Part shown: one piece after another, positions 32,630 through 45,326 of the stretch
How the letters are laid out: every line of letters begins with the position of its first letter
Numbering within the stretch: the first letter of the stretch is position 1
DNA from: Lyophyllum atratum
Lineage: Eukaryota; Basidiomycota; Agaricomycetes; Agaricales; Lyophyllaceae
Direction: 5' to 3'
Length of the DNA: 64,000 nucleotides
Assembly (NCBI GenBank): GCA_014905825.1
Contig: JACGCN010000041.1
Span: 124,001-188,000 of the forward strand
Translations under genes and position numbers: made by a program
The notes under the pieces: generated by a model
What the model saw: the letters and a program-made list of their open reading frames with translations, nothing else
The model's database searches: none
What the model was told of the DNA's origin: nothing

Positions 32630-34488
32630 CTAGCTTGGAGGGCAACCTCCGTACTGCACAGCCAAGGTGAAGTTAGCCTATACTAGTTAAACTCCAAGGG
32701 CGACAGGACATACCTTCGCAGCAGCGAGGATCGCGTCAATTCCAGAGCTTTCTGAATATCCATCGAATATTGAACTGCCTTGACCTTGGTAGGGCTCCCA
32801 CCTATATAAGGTATTGGTAAGTAGTGAGGCAATTATTCGCAATTTACTGACCAGAGAGTGCCAATTTTGCCATCTTGGTTAGTGGCATAACTGGAACAGC
32901 ATGTAAGAAGATGGTTGTTTGGTGGCAAAAAGGAGAACTGAACTGGACTATGGCTGAGTACTGTCCCCAGATGTTACTAATATAGCGCGCATATCGAGCA
33001 TTGGCTCCTTGTGACTTGTCATTATTAGCATAGTCGAGATAGTACTATTGAATCTGTCAAAATCCGCCCGCGAATGTTTGCTGAAATGTCAGACGTACCT
33101 GAAGATGCCTCATGAACAAGCCCTGAACGCGTCATCAATACGCAATGAGCGACCACGAAACTTATTACGGAGAAGTAAGATCCTTGCCTTGAAGATTTCG
33201 CCATTCGGATAGAGACCATTCCCCTCGCAGCTGTTAGTCGCTCCTACGTCACACCATTCCTTCAGGATACCTCCAGAAGATGTCTCTGTGCTGGCGAAAG
33301 TCGCATTGATGGTCTTTTCTGCGAGGTCCAACAGGGTGGTATTGGTACTGCCTGTACCAGCGTATAGTGCGCCTAAGCCAGAGACAATGATTCCCTATAA
33401 TCCATCTTCAAAATCGGATCTTGAATGAAAAGACCAACGCTGACTGACCTGATTATACAGCCATTTCTGCCCGCCTCGAGCAGTGCACACTTTGGTGCTT
33501 TGGTCGAAGCCCACGCCATCGCCCCATAGGTCGCCGGCACGATCACCATGATAATAAAGCCAATTCCAAGTCTGCAAACGTAGCAAGTGTGAGCCACAAA
33601 GATGAAGTGACGACAACAGGGAACCTCTACTTTGACGGCAAAATCAGCATACTGAGCACCCCCGCCTCTTTCAGCCGCCCATGATGAGGCCAGGAAGAAA
33701 AGACCGTTAACGATGGTATTTTTGTAGTCAAGAGCACCCGACCAGAAAACTGTGACCGGTTATTGGTGAAGATGCCGATGAGTGCAGTGACTGCTCACCT
33801 CCACCTCCACAATCTTCCGTCCCTGGAAGCGAGACGCTTATCAGCCCAGCTCGGCCCTAATCGCAATGCAGGCACTCACAAGTTGCAGCTACGTAATCAT
33901 GGAGACTTCTGCCAAATTCCTGAGGGAGATGAGATGCTCGTGAGACAAGAGACATGATGCTAATCCGAGGCACTGACATAGAAGTCCGTGTAGTCTGACT
34001 GTCCTTGCGCCTTCCTCCAGTCTCCGATCTTAAAGTACATAAGAGCGGTCCACAGAGCATCGTCGTAGGATTCTATATCACCATCAGCTTCGAAGTTGGA
34101 AAAGCCGAAATAGGAGTCGCTCACTGTTAACGAGGTTATTCCACAGGGTTGTGCCAGGAGAGGCTATTCCAGGGGTAGGGAAACTCGATTCCGAGAACGT
34201 GTCATAGCCCCCCACGTTCGCATTAATCATATAATTGTAAAGCTGCTCGATCTTGACCTAGACATCGGAATCCATGTGAGAGTCAGAAAGCGGCATCTAA
34301 AGACCTGACGTACGGCCTGTAACATGATCAGAAACTAAACCCCGCATACGAAACAAAGGACTTACATCTGTCCAAAGACGGAAATCATTGTCAGGGGGTG
34401 AATTGTAAAAGCCTTCGCTTCCTAGATTGTACAGAAAGACGGTTAGTATCAATATGCCGGCCCACGGTTGGACTCCCACCGATCTCAT
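32630..34488 (-). CDS. Glycoside hydrolase family 76, putative endo-1,6-alpha-mannanase
   Basis: GH76 enzymes cut alpha-1,6-mannan; fungal Dcw1/Dfg5 relatives help attach GPI proteins to the wall. Exons begin 34488-34366, probably 34316-34305 (12 nt), then 34257-34125, and continue to the stop at 32630. An N-terminal hydrophobic stretch (GILILTVFLYNL) suggests secretion. Core motifs are YDDALWTALMYFKIG (catalytic Asp region), TWTEDCGGGVFWS, DYKNTIVNGLFFLASSWAA, WNWLYYHGD, KWLYNQGIIVSGLGALY, LKEWCD and GEIFKGLFMRHLQYYLDYA. The last exon reads YGGCPPS. The intron 33187-33123 is GC-AG. The gene starts only a few bases after the preceding GH55 gene ends. Substrate is inferred from family only. 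Confidence 0.88.
33123..33187 (-). other. GC-AG intron in GH76 gene
   Basis: The donor is GCAAGG after GEIFK and the acceptor is GTTCAG before GLFMRHLQ. Reading through gives an unrelated tail and a stop. Confidence 0.85.
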
Positions 34489-34491
34489 CAG

Positions 34492-37400
34492 TCACCCAAT
34501 AACCTTGCATGTTATCGATGTGTGGCTAATGAATTCGTTGAACCAGTTTGCCCAGGTGGAATATACAAGATAAATACCTTCGCAGCATCATAAACACTCG
34601 GACACGGTACTGGTGCAGGGTATGTCGGAGCTGGGTCATCAGGGGTAGTCTTGGTAGAGCTCCAAATGGACATCGTGGCCTGGAGGCCATTGCGATTCTG
34701 TGATTGGGCGACGACACTCGTCGTTCCGACGGTGAGCATAGTCGTTACCCCGATGGTGTTTAATCCATAGATGAAGACAGCAGCGCTTTCATTGTCGATC
34801 GTAACGATGGCCTTCTGGCAATCGACGGCGGCTTTGCATGACTCTGATACATTCTAGAATGGACGTCGGCTGGCTAGAGTTCCGACAGAAAACAGAAGAC
34901 GTACCACAAAAAAGCTGTACAGACCAGCGCCATAGACAAAGACGCTATTGGACTTAGCAATGACCAATCCCCATGCAGAGCCACTCAAGGAGAAAGAAGG
35001 ATCGTCCCAGTCCGGTAAGGCAGTGAATGGCAGGGGAGGTTGAGGGATGGGTTGATAGTACGGCTGAGAGGGATGAATGGTCAACCAAGCGAGGTAAAGC
35101 TTTTCCAGGATGACCTACGGTCTCGGTTTGAATCATCCCGGCTACAGGCAGCAGTCAGTATACATCCCAAAATCGAGAGGGGATTCAAATCCACCATAAA
35201 CGTTTCGGGAACCAACGATGGAATATTGGTATAGAGTCTGGAAGATAATGTCAAGCTCTGAGGTGATACATCCAGGTCTCTTTGACTTACATGATGCTCC
35301 GAAGCTGTACCTACTAACCAGACGGGTTGGTCTGTATTATCGATAAAAATACCTCGGGCACTGTATGAGTTGATTCGTCCCTCAGCAGCGTCATCGAGAT
35401 CGTGATCTATAGATTGTTAGGATCCTTAGATCGAAGAAGGAAATGGAAGTGTACCAGCAGCCCAGACCCAAACATTCTGTCGGAAAGAAATGATTAGCAG
35501 GTATTTAAGTATATGAATTGATCATCTCACTTCGAAGTAACCGCCACCCGTGCTCGCAACGTGGAGGCCGAGGAATGCTCCTTGACAAGCTGTGTTTGTC
35601 GTGCTCCCTCCAGCTGGGCAATTGCCAACTTGGATACCTGCAAGGGGTTTCAGAAGGGGTGTATGAGATCGAGGTAAGCCTTACCAGTCCCGATGGCTCC
35701 GCCAATCCGCACGTGTCTATGGGTCATAGGAACGGTGAGTACAGAGCACGATGAGGAGTCCTATCCGACACATCCACTCACACATCCCACATACCAACGG
35801 CTCCAGGATCTCCGGAGGTATACCATTCGATACCGATGGCACCTGCGCTTCCTGCAGTTGTCGTCACAACCAGGTCGCTGATTTCGACCTGTCCTTTGTC
35901 ATGCGCGTTTCCAACCTAAGCTTAACATCAGAAAGCTGCGTTTGATTCAAAAGTTAGGGGCCACCTTACCCGCAGGACAGGTCGGGGGTTGTTCCGGTCC
36001 GAGAAGGCGGAGCCAGTAGCGAGAATTGTCGACCAGAATTCTCCTACTACATAGGAGCCGGTCGGGACCACGATGGTGTCCTTTACCAGATATGTGCCTG
36101 CGTCGAAGTCTACCGGAGACTATAAGTAAGTTCATTTGAGAAGGCTGGTAGCGACTTACAGATGATTTTGCAGCCATAGTACTGAGTCGCAAGCCGATCA
36201 GATGTGAATTGATTAAAACAGTGGATATAAAGCACCTTGTCGAACACGGCTTGAATCAACGCAGTGTCGTCGGTTTTTCCGTCGCCCTTCGCTCCTTCGT
36301 CCTAGGATGAGGTAAGTCGTGTCTCATACTCACAGGGAACGGGCTATGCACCTTGACAGAGACGAACTCTGAGGCAGTGTAAGTCAGCAAAAACAAACAC
36401 GATCAACACCGGGTAGAAACGCACGGCTAGGAGCAAAGTTCTGATACTGAGGACGGGTCCGGAAGTAGATGTCTCTAGTCGCGCTATTGAGTAATGCATC
36501 TGGAATGTTAGGGCCAGTTCGCGTCGCTTGAGTCTAATGAAGTTCAAAATAAAGGTTAATTGAGCAAAGACGGTATCATACATATTTCGGGGTGGTGTTG
36601 GTACCTGTAATCAAGGTGAGTTACAAATCTACAAGATGAACGACGCGCTCCTACCAGAGTAGACGTTGCCTTGCACGAACTGATTGATGGTCTTGGTGCC
36701 ACCACCCAGGCGATCAGCTCCAGAGGCGTCAACAAGACCTTGTCCTACGCCACTGAACTTCACATTTTGCAGGAAAAGGGAGCCACCCAGGGATGATGTC
36801 TGCGTCGTCGACGTCTGTGGACGGGATTGCAAGTTAGCTGGTGATAACTAACAACGGAGTGGTAATGTTGACGTACTCTGAAAGCAATTGGAGTATCAGT
36901 GATTGTGCTATCGAGGATCACATCTCCTCCCATTGTCTAGAGCATATTCGTTAATCACACGACCAAACGTGCTTAAAATCCTCTTACTTGAGCAGCTTCC
37001 GTTAGTCCTCCCGTTGCCATATCAAAGCCGACACCACATTTGCTGTAAACCAAAATTAACTTGAACTTCGTGGTCGGACAGATTCCAATTACCTGATTGC
37101 GATGTTCTTATAGGTAAAGCCCCTAGGAATTGGTGTTGGGGTTCGTCATCTGGATTATTGAAGAAGCACTCACCAATTCCAAAGCTGATAGATACCGACC
37201 GCAGCATTGGTGATTTGGACGTTTTGAATTGTGAATCTGGGGCATTATTTAATTGAAAATTGTAATGACATGAGATGACTTAACATACTGTTGGTTGGAA
37301 ATCCACATTCCAAAAGCTCCACCATTGAAAGAAAGATCCGCCATGAAACCTCCTACAAAGGGATGGTATGAGTGAATGATGTCTGCTAGGTATCGAAGGT

Positions 37401-38520
37401 GTTGCCTGATCCGTTTTCCATGAATATCCTGCCAAGAATTAGCAACATCAGTACCATCCGAACCTAAGAATAACTGGAACAAACCCTTGGTGTCTGTTTC
37501 CCGCTACTTGTGACATTTCAACATGGACGTTAATGAGCGACGTCGCCTGCCCAACTTGCCAGTGGAGACCTATTTTTCTTCTGTTGAAGATTTTGAACAA
37601 CTAAAAGGAGGGTGGCTTACCCGTGCCATATTGATCCGGAGGCATCGAAGTTGTATCGATTATGAAGTTCCGGACAGATCTAAAGTACCGGTGATTCAAC
37701 ATCTCATCGGCAAATGCATTTCGAATGGCTTACCGGAAAAAGTTGTTGACGGGGACATACCACTCCCCGCCATTGCCTCCTGGGATGTAGAAATCGGAAT
37801 CTATCACTGCAATTCCAACGAAGTTGCCCGCAGCTTTGAGGGTAGGGCGATTCTTAGCGTCTCCCACTCTGCAATACAGGTTAGCCACTAGACAATAGTT
37901 GATTATCAGGAACCTCACAAGGCGGTGTAGTAGTATGGGAGAATGGGAGTAGTGAGGATATACTATGCGGCGATCAGCCATAAAATTATCAGGAAAGGAC
38001 ATGATATTCACCACTCCCGGGGGGAAGTACACGAGTGCGGGGACCACAGTACTGGAATGGCAGGTTCCGTTTCCACATCGTGTACCATCTGTAGATAAAG
38101 ATTTTCAGTTCATCGGCTAATCACTTCACATAAATAAATTTCACCTGAGATGGCCAGATTAATGGCTGCTGAGTCGTCTGTCGTTCCGTCTCCTTTCGCG
38201 CCATAGTCATGCACGTTGCGGAATACCTAGAACAATATAAAATATCAGGAGAATGCAATTGCAAAGAGAACTCATACCTTATAGCTGCCTGGGTCAGGGT
38301 TGAAAGCACTCGTGCCCTGACGTTTAATGGTTTCCATCCAGTAATGATCTAGGAATGTAGGGTTAAGAATGGGAGAGTCGCGTTGGAGACGATGAGACGT
38401 ACCGCCAGCTGCTGCAGAGCCGCCCCCGATGGCACCACTGCACTGAGAGCCTAAGGCTGCCACATAGGATATGGACGCAACCGCGCCCACAAGACCAAAA
38501 AGGTTTCTTACGCGAACCAT
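34492..38520 (-). CDS. Glycoside hydrolase family 55, exo-beta-1,3-glucanase
   Basis: GH55 enzymes release glucose from beta-1,3-glucan using two joined beta-helix domains. The gene has many short exons; the first two are 38520-38403 and 38348-38278. A signal peptide (LFGLVGAVASISYVAALG) is followed by DHYWMETIKRQGTSAFNPD and VFRNVHDYGAKGDGTTDDSAAIN, the repeat start of domain 1. Other family blocks are YILTTPILPYYYTAL, IAVIDSDFYIPGGNGGEWYV, NNFFR, GGFMADLSFNGGAFGMWISNQQ and, near the second domain's end, WGLVIAKSNSVFVYGAGLYSFF. The C-terminus is a Pro-rich tail (TPDDPAPTYPAPVPCPS). The stop at 34492 assumes a final short exon after YDAAK; without that splice the stop is at 34512. It probably serves wall remodelling or glucan breakdown outside the cell. 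Confidence 0.88.
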
Positions 38521-38613
38521 GGCTGGGCACAGATGGTTAAGAGTCTTACATGCTTAACCAGTTAAATAGCCCCAGCATTCCACTTTAGCGGTAGAACGCT
38601 CGCGTCTGTTAGT

Positions 38614-39174
38614 TTGCTAAAGGGAGGTAATTCCTGTAAAGGCTCTACTTTTCCGGTTTTGATGGTCGTCGTGGTCTACATTCCGATTGTGTCTATGTTC
38701 CCTGCTTGCTGTACCATGGCCATATGGAATGAGGCTGATTTGAGGTCATTTGACTGCTATTGGTACCGTACTCGTTTGATGAGAGTTGAACGCGGCAGGG
38801 GGCAGCAGTTGAGCGCATTTTCTCCAGAATTACTGTTTCACTCGGGAAGATCGAGGACTGCCGTCGTGCGGGGCGTCTCAGCCAGTCTGCGGTTCAACTT
38901 AGTCGCGCGGTGCGACCAGGCTCTCCTATTCCTCATGAATGCGGAGTATGTACTCCTCACAAGAGCTTTCCGTACCTTGGATGGGCAACATCATTCTCTG
39001 GTCCTGTTTAAGGTATATCAGATGAATGCAGGGACAGCAGAACATGCTTACAAGAAAGGGCAGTACGTATATTATGCCAGTAAGGAGGTATTGCGCGTGG
39101 ATGAAGCCATTTTTCACACAAGTCAAAGTAGTCCTTGCATGCAACCGCGTTTCGGGCAAGACGGGCATCCATGA
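38614..39174 (+). CDS. Uncharacterised 186-codon open frame upstream of GH55
   Basis: A single uninterrupted frame starts 94 bp from the GH55 start, in the opposite direction. It has one hydrophobic run near the start (FPVLMVVVVYIPIVSMF) and no known motif. The length is above what I expect by chance in this sequence, but there is no other support. It may simply overlap the GH55 promoter. Confidence 0.2.
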   Translation: MLKGGNSCKGSTFPVLMVVVVYIPIVSMFPACCTMAIWNEADLRSFDCYWYRTRLMRVERGRGQQLSAFSPELLFHSGRSRTAVVRGVSASLRFNLVARCDQALLFLMNAEYVLLTRAFRTLDGQHHSLVLFKVYQMNAGTAEHAYKKGQYVYYASKEVLRVDEAIFHTSQSSPCMQPRFGQDGHP

Positions 39175-39418
39175 TGGAAATAGCCTGTGGGAGAAAAAGA
39201 TAAGATCTCAGGTCGTCCGGAGTCAGACCCCGAGTAAACGATAAACTGAGCTAAGTACTTACTTACGTAGAAGAGAGGCGCACGAGAGTAGTCGTACGCG
39301 TGGCGTCCATCGCAGTGGCATTGATTGGCCGTTGAATATAAATAGAATGCGCATCTGATCAAGTTTCTCAAATTCAAACTCACGGCGCTTCCCTGAGTTC
39401 CCTGATTCCTAGTGAATA

Positions 39419-39775
39419 GGGGTGCTCAATTCTGAGTTCAGTTCACGAGTTCAGTCCATCAACCACTTGTCGTTAGGACGTTGCTATGCTGCAAATCACC
39501 GAGGGCTCGCTAAGGATTACCTTTCTCTGCTCGTTTTTCGCCACTTTTCACGCTGTATAACGTCGTGCACGACTCCAAAAAATGCGATTTTTGGTACGCT
39601 AAATGTAACTGTAATGAAGATGAAGTAGGCAAAAAAAGCAAGGATTTGGAGCACAGGTTGACGATCTTTCTTGATTTTCCTAAGATTCATCCTCCAAACC
39701 CTCGGACTTCGAAACTTACCAGGCACACACAGTGATGGACTGAACTCGTGAACTGAACTCAGAATTGAGCACCCC
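39419..39775. mobile_element. MITE with 43-bp perfect terminal inverted repeats and TA target duplication
   Basis: The left end (39419-39461) begins GGGGTGCTCAATTCTGAG and is matched exactly, in reverse complement, by the right end (39733-39775). TA dinucleotides flank both sides (39417-39418 and 39776-39777), the target duplication of Tc1/mariner-type elements. Within each terminal repeat, GAGTTCA occurs twice. The 271-bp interior has no coding frame of note, so the element is non-autonomous (Stowaway-like by TA duplication). Identity of the two ends suggests a fairly recent insertion. Confidence 0.88.
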
Positions 39776-40612
39776 TAATAGCATCTGAATACATCCTAGG
39801 TGACGAAAGCTATCTCCCGGTCTCCCAGTTTGCACGGCATTTTATTCTCTCAACGTCATCCAGTCTTATGACGCCTTGACAGGCGTTGACCACGCTGAAC
39901 GAATCCCATATGGTGCTGATGTAGCGGCCCATGCTCTAGGTCCTGACCACCAGACCCCTTGCCATGTACTTGTGTTTCCTTGATCTGTCATGCGAGTAGC
40001 AAGAGGATTGGGTGAGCGGATAGGTGCCAGGAGTAGGTACTAGCTTGGGAGTACTACGGAGTACCGGGATGGACACTATAGGGTTTGGGCTCAAGGTTCG
40101 AAGTTCGGCATGGGTTGTCGGAATCATCAAATTTTATTCGCAGCGACAGGTGGGAGGGACCCAGATATTTAGAGCTCAAAGTTCATGGGAAACAGCGCCG
40201 CGCCAGAGTCGGTGAACCGATGACAAAATTCGGAGGAAAGTCAAAGTAGTACGATGACCTTGCGAGTATCTTCTTCCTCGTTTCCTACTCGCTCGTCAAC
40301 CTTCCGTCTTATGGAACTCTCTCCCTTCGAAAACACGTCTGGTTCGGCACTCGCGAGATATCGCGGGTGTGCGAAATGCCGTCCATCATTCAAGCGTCTC
40401 ACAAATCGATGAATGGGCCTACTGGATGCTGGATGTCAAGTGGCGCCCGAGGACAGACAACATATTGCACCCTCCCAAGTACCCAACTCCCAACTCCCTG
40501 AATCACCGTTCACCCCCATTCCCATAGGGATAGTGGGAAGACGGTCGCGACACATCACGCCGAATTCATAATTCGTACCAACCAGAGAGATGCACCTCCG
40601 TCCTCCAATCCC
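39776..40612. other. Intergenic, no supported gene
   Basis: Short frames only (for example 40024-40215 plus). The right end is the 3' flank of CDC16. Confidence 0.5.
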
Positions 40613-43493
40613 TTATCCCAAATTCATCTCATCCCCGCCATCCGCATCTCCAACATCCAGCGGAACATCCCGAGGTGCCTTATCCCTCGCCTTCGCTTCG
40701 CTTTCCTTCAACCGTATATACTTCTCCTTCAAGATCTTGATAGTCTTGGTCACTTCGAGTTCGTCTATCGGCGGGGGACTCCGCATGATGTTAGCTTCCA
40801 GCGCCATGTTCAGGAGCTCGAGGACGTGTGGGTTGATGGGGTCGATGCTCAATGCCTGTAAAATTTGGATGAATGCAGGAGGAATGAATGGAACGACCAT
40901 AGGACCAGCGAGCGTGTAAACAGACCTCGTGGTATTTGATAATGGCTTTATCAATCTCGCCGAGCAGGTGATGCACGAGACCAAGGAACCCGAGCGCCAT
41001 TGAATGGCGTGAGTCAAGCTCCAAAACCTTCTGATACGCCTCTTTGGCCTCCTTCAAGCGCCTTGGACCGCGAGTCAGACTAGAACATGCGCAGGTATGT
41101 ATATGGGACCCACCCCAATTTTCGGTGACTTGTTCCAAGGTTCAAATACGTCGTTGCCCATGATTTTTGAGAACTCTGCGTCACCTGTGCAAGGTCGAGT
41201 GCTTTAGAGAAGAGATCAGCAGCGCGTTCATACCTAGTAAGCTCTCAATCAGCATCTTCAACAAAAAAAGAGCGGAATTCCAGTTTCTTACTCGCCGTGG
41301 TTGAAGGCCATCACGCCCATCTCATTGACGAGCAGCGGGTCGCCGTCACACATGGAGTTTGCGGCATTGAGAGCCTCGTCTGCCAGTGCATGATTGGAAA
41401 GCATGATGTTCTCCATTCCGACAAACATTAGTGGCAGATGCGACCTAATTTTCGTTCAGGCTCATTCCTAGGATACCATTGTAATGCACATACCCAGTGA
41501 ACATCCTTGCACAGGTGGAATACGCAGTGACGGCGTGATCATGTTCCCCTTCGAGGGCAAAGGTGTGTGCGAAGGCTATCCAGGCTGGGCCAAAACGGGG
41601 ATCCATGAGTGATGTTTTGCTAGGAGAATAGATATATTAAGCTCCGAAAGACATCGTTCAAGGAGACGACCCATACCTGAAGTATTGGCGGGCTTGAGCC
41701 CATTTTCCGCCACTGAGATACCACACTCCGACCGCATACCAGCTTATTGGGTTTTCTGGCTCACGATCGACCATCTCGTGGGCAAGGATAAACAACTTAG
41801 AATGTAGATGTGAGAGGTGATACATGCAAGCGATGTGGAGAGGCATCGTCGCGTCGTGAATCGACACTAGTCCCAAAATCCTAGAAGTTTAGAGCGTGTC
41901 AGGAAACGTCGAGCACTATTTCAAGGTGGATGAGGTACCTTGACGTGATCACGAAACAATCTGCCCATCTGAAGTTCGCGTACAGCGCGTCAGCAAAGCT
42001 GTACAAAACATCGGGGTTGTCACCCAATCCAAATTCGTCGACCAGCCGCTGGCGGGTCACAGCATGCTCGGCTGCGTGCTTGTATTTCCGCAAACGACAG
42101 GTATAGATGAGTCGCACAAACTCGGCGTCCTGCGGCGTCTGCGACGCGTATGCCAAACCCTGAACGAATTCCCATTCTGAATGCAAGATTTTTCAGTTGG
42201 TGTCTGTGTTATCTGGCCGAGTATTACTTACCTTCGTCAGGAGTCATCATTTCGCCAGTCACCAGCTGCTCGAACGCGTCATAGCACTTGACATCCAGTG
42301 CCAATGCCTCCATGAAGCACTGTTTTGCCTGGTCGCCTCGATTGAGTTTAAGCATGAGAATACCTCGAAGGTGGCACATCGACGCTTCCACCTTGGAGAC
42401 GAGAGCTTCAGTACATGACACTACTTATTGGAGGCAAAGACTACCTTGATGCCTCCGTCGATATTCGGCACAGCGGGCCCACTTCTGCCTAAGGTGAAAG
42501 AACTAAGCCCCTGACGAACTTTGACAATAGTCCCACAACTGACCAGAGTTTCGGAACGGATTTGCCTCCCCAAGCATTTCCGTCGCCTCCGCCCAATTCC
42601 CTTGTCGAACCTGAGATCATTAGCACCTAGGACCTGTTATGAAGATGTTCTGCTCACTTGGCATTGAGCGGCAAGGTATCGACACGCTACACTCATATCC
42701 ACTAATCTAGACACAAGTTCCTGCATCTTCTCGGGCACTTCGATCATCGCTCCGGGGCCCACAGGGAGTCGCGGCATCGACGTCAGTGGTGGCAGCGGGT
42801 CTTGTTCGCGTCCCTTTCCTTTCGGAGACGGGAAGAGGTGCCCGTTCATCGCAGGCGGCGGTGTTGATGGCCGTTTCGGTGGAGCCGTTGGGAATGGACG
42901 GGTGAGAAGACGTTCAGCACGCGAGTATTGATGTGTCATGAAGTATGTCTGTGCAAGCCAGAACGCATCGTTGGGGTCATCTATAAAAGGAAGCACACGC
43001 GCCGGTTGTTAGTAGCCAACCGAGATCGAGGATATTGACGCGACTTACTTGTCCAGGTAAGGATTTTATCGCCCCAAAACGCAGCAGTCTCGTATAAATG
43101 CTGCATCAATGCGTCGTGGCGCCAGAGCCTCATCCGATCCACCATCCCCCACTCATACTCGCTCTCATCATCGGCCTCGTCGTCTGATTCCTGGAAGACG
43201 TCTGTCGTGTCATTTGCGAGGGGGTGTGGGCGGCTTAAGCTCTCTTTGGCTTTACGATGCCGGCGTGGGGATGACCTTAATGGTGATGCCGGTAAGACTG
43301 AACGATTCGGGTCAGCGAGTGAGTTTGGGTTCGAGACTGTGCTCGAATTGGCATCCAGATACGACTCGACGAGGTGCTGTGGTCCGAAGGAGAAGGAAGA
43401 GCCAATTGAACTGCGATGGCGAGAATTCACGGGCGATAGATGAGGCATGCCTGGAACAGTGTACTGTGCGCCGGATGGTGTAGATGGTGGCAT
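40613..43493 (-). CDS. CDC16: Anaphase-promoting complex subunit CDC16/APC6, TPR protein
   Basis: Cdc16 is a scaffold TPR subunit of the APC/C ubiquitin ligase that drives mitotic exit in the nucleus. The first exons are 43493-43049 and 42980-42658; about ten more follow to the stop at 40613. A Ser/Pro-rich, acidic N-terminal region of about 120 residues precedes [25 protein letters not shown] and [26 protein letters not shown], the classic Cdc16 start. TPR units can be followed downstream: [43 protein letters not shown]-type repeats, [36 protein letters not shown] and [19 protein letters not shown] charged tail ([13 protein letters not shown]) ends the protein. Seven-bladed TPR pairing and order match orthologues. 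Confidence 0.93.
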
Positions 43494-45326
43494 GTTGATG
43501 ATATTTGTCCTGCACAGGGTACGAGGAGATCAACAACGCGTCGAATAGAAAATGGAGACGAGGCAGACCCCGATATACAATGGTATCCTTGCCGGCGACG
43601 TTCTACCCAGTGGCGACCGCGACGCACTCGGTCAAGTCTTTATGTATCAATGTTTGTTCCACGATGAACGAGCAAAATAGATAACTGCCTACTAAAGCCG
43701 TGCTGCATACTTGGCTTTCCTCCAAATTTTCTCAACATGGTTGCACAGTCCACGGACTCTGGGGCGACGCTCTCGTCCATGAGTTTGAAGCTTCAAGAAT
43801 CCAAGTTCTATCAACTGTTCCGCGCATAAGAATGTAATGTCAGTGATACCAGACGTCATCACGAACAAAGCTTGTCCTTGCCCACTGGTCCAAGACCTCG
43901 ACCCCTACCCTTCGCTCCCTGACATCTTCCTCGTGTATCTGAATTAGACCTAGGGTAGGGCGACGGAGAATAGGATGAATTGCCCTGATAAGGTATGAGA
44001 TCCTACACCATTTTCGTTACAACCTGTCTAACTACTATATCTGGGTATTTTTTCAGTGATTGCTCTGCTCCAGCATGTTCTGAGACGAGGATGTGACAAA
44101 TACTCAGACCTCACCTTCCACCCACTTCCCCATGGATACCCAGTCTGGGCATGAGATGACGAAAGTATGTTAAATCAAATACTTTCCGTGGCTTCGGGGC
44201 TGATCATGGCACGTCCCACATACATAGTTGATCTTGACAGAGGAGAACAGGAATCACATCCGTAAAATATATGCTATCTGTATAGCACTCCAAGAAATTC
44301 TCGCATCTCCAAGCAGCAATTGGAGCATCAAGTACAACTCGAGGGCGGCCCGAATAGACAGAGCTTGCAGTATGAACTTGCCAGGTCTGGGCATGGAGTG
44401 GCAATGGCTCGGTTGGCGCTAACCAGATATTGATGAATATGACATGGAAATAAAAGCGACAGGCTTGGACAAGAACTTGATTGGGTTCAGGAGCTGGTAT
44501 TCTCCGGGAAAGTGCCACAATGTCTCTGGGGATAGCTGGCATCCTTGACACGCCCTTGACGCTTGTGTGTTCATTCGGTAGGCTGCTTTATCGACATGCC
44601 AATCAGCTATTTTCGTTAATTTGCGACCGCCCCAGCCTATTTTCAGGTGAACATTGTATACTGTGTATAGCTCGATACAAATCACATATGCGCCATGTAG
44701 GACAACAAGGATGCTATCCAGTTTCGTTCATCTCGTGTCTTCCCTGTATTCCTGTCTCGCATAGAGCTGAGCATTTCACAAACCATACGGCTAGTGCACA
44801 TCTTGATGCATACCCCGCAAAGAGCAGGTCGCCGTCGTGTTCATGTATGCAAATACATTATTTCCAATGACCACCCCTCTCCACTCCCATTTTCGATGCA
44901 GTGAGCACCAACACCATGAGCCCGCACGGCCTGAAGCCATTCCAGCTGGAATAGACCCCGGCTGTCCCCATGATCGACTTCCTGAAAGCCTCCAAAGTAA
45001 GGAGGACCAATCAAGATTCCGAAGGCCAAGTGTACCAGGGTCCAGGTGGTGAGAGTAAGGGTGGCGAGGACAATAGTGGCGAGGATATTAGTATGGCCCT
45101 CAAGATGCCACACTCGACACCAGATATGTAGATGGCGGGGATGGTATACACTTGGTTCAGGGTAGAGGTGTAGATCTCTACTAGCGCCAAAAAAATCTAG
45201 GACCTTGGCTGCGCCTTCATTTCGAGGATATAACGACACGCCTAGTTGCTCCTCTTGGAGGGATGTCACTTATATGTTGAACCTGCAATGAAACTGCGTC
45301 TCCAACTTGGGCCGCCAGTCCAGAAT
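43494..45326. other. Gene-poor stretch between CDC16 and the DUF6533 pair
   Basis: Minus-strand frames at 44204-44551 (115 codons) and 44841-45269 (142 codons) were considered. The second has one hydrophobic run (ILATIVLATLTLTTWTLVHLAFGIL) that could be a remnant of another membrane-protein gene, but no DUF6533 landmark is visible. Confidence 0.4.

Noticed and set aside
34297..34560. Single fused GH55-GH76 protein
   Set aside because: The splice I tried between the end of GH55 and the first GH76 exons puts the GH76 part out of frame; separate genes fit better.
37523..37891. 122-codon plus-strand frame
   Set aside because: Antisense shadow of GH55 exons and introns.
38586..38606. tRNA-like A-box (GCGGTAGAACGCTCGC)
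   Set aside because: It resembles a tRNA D-arm, but no B-box, anticodon stem or acceptor pairing follows.
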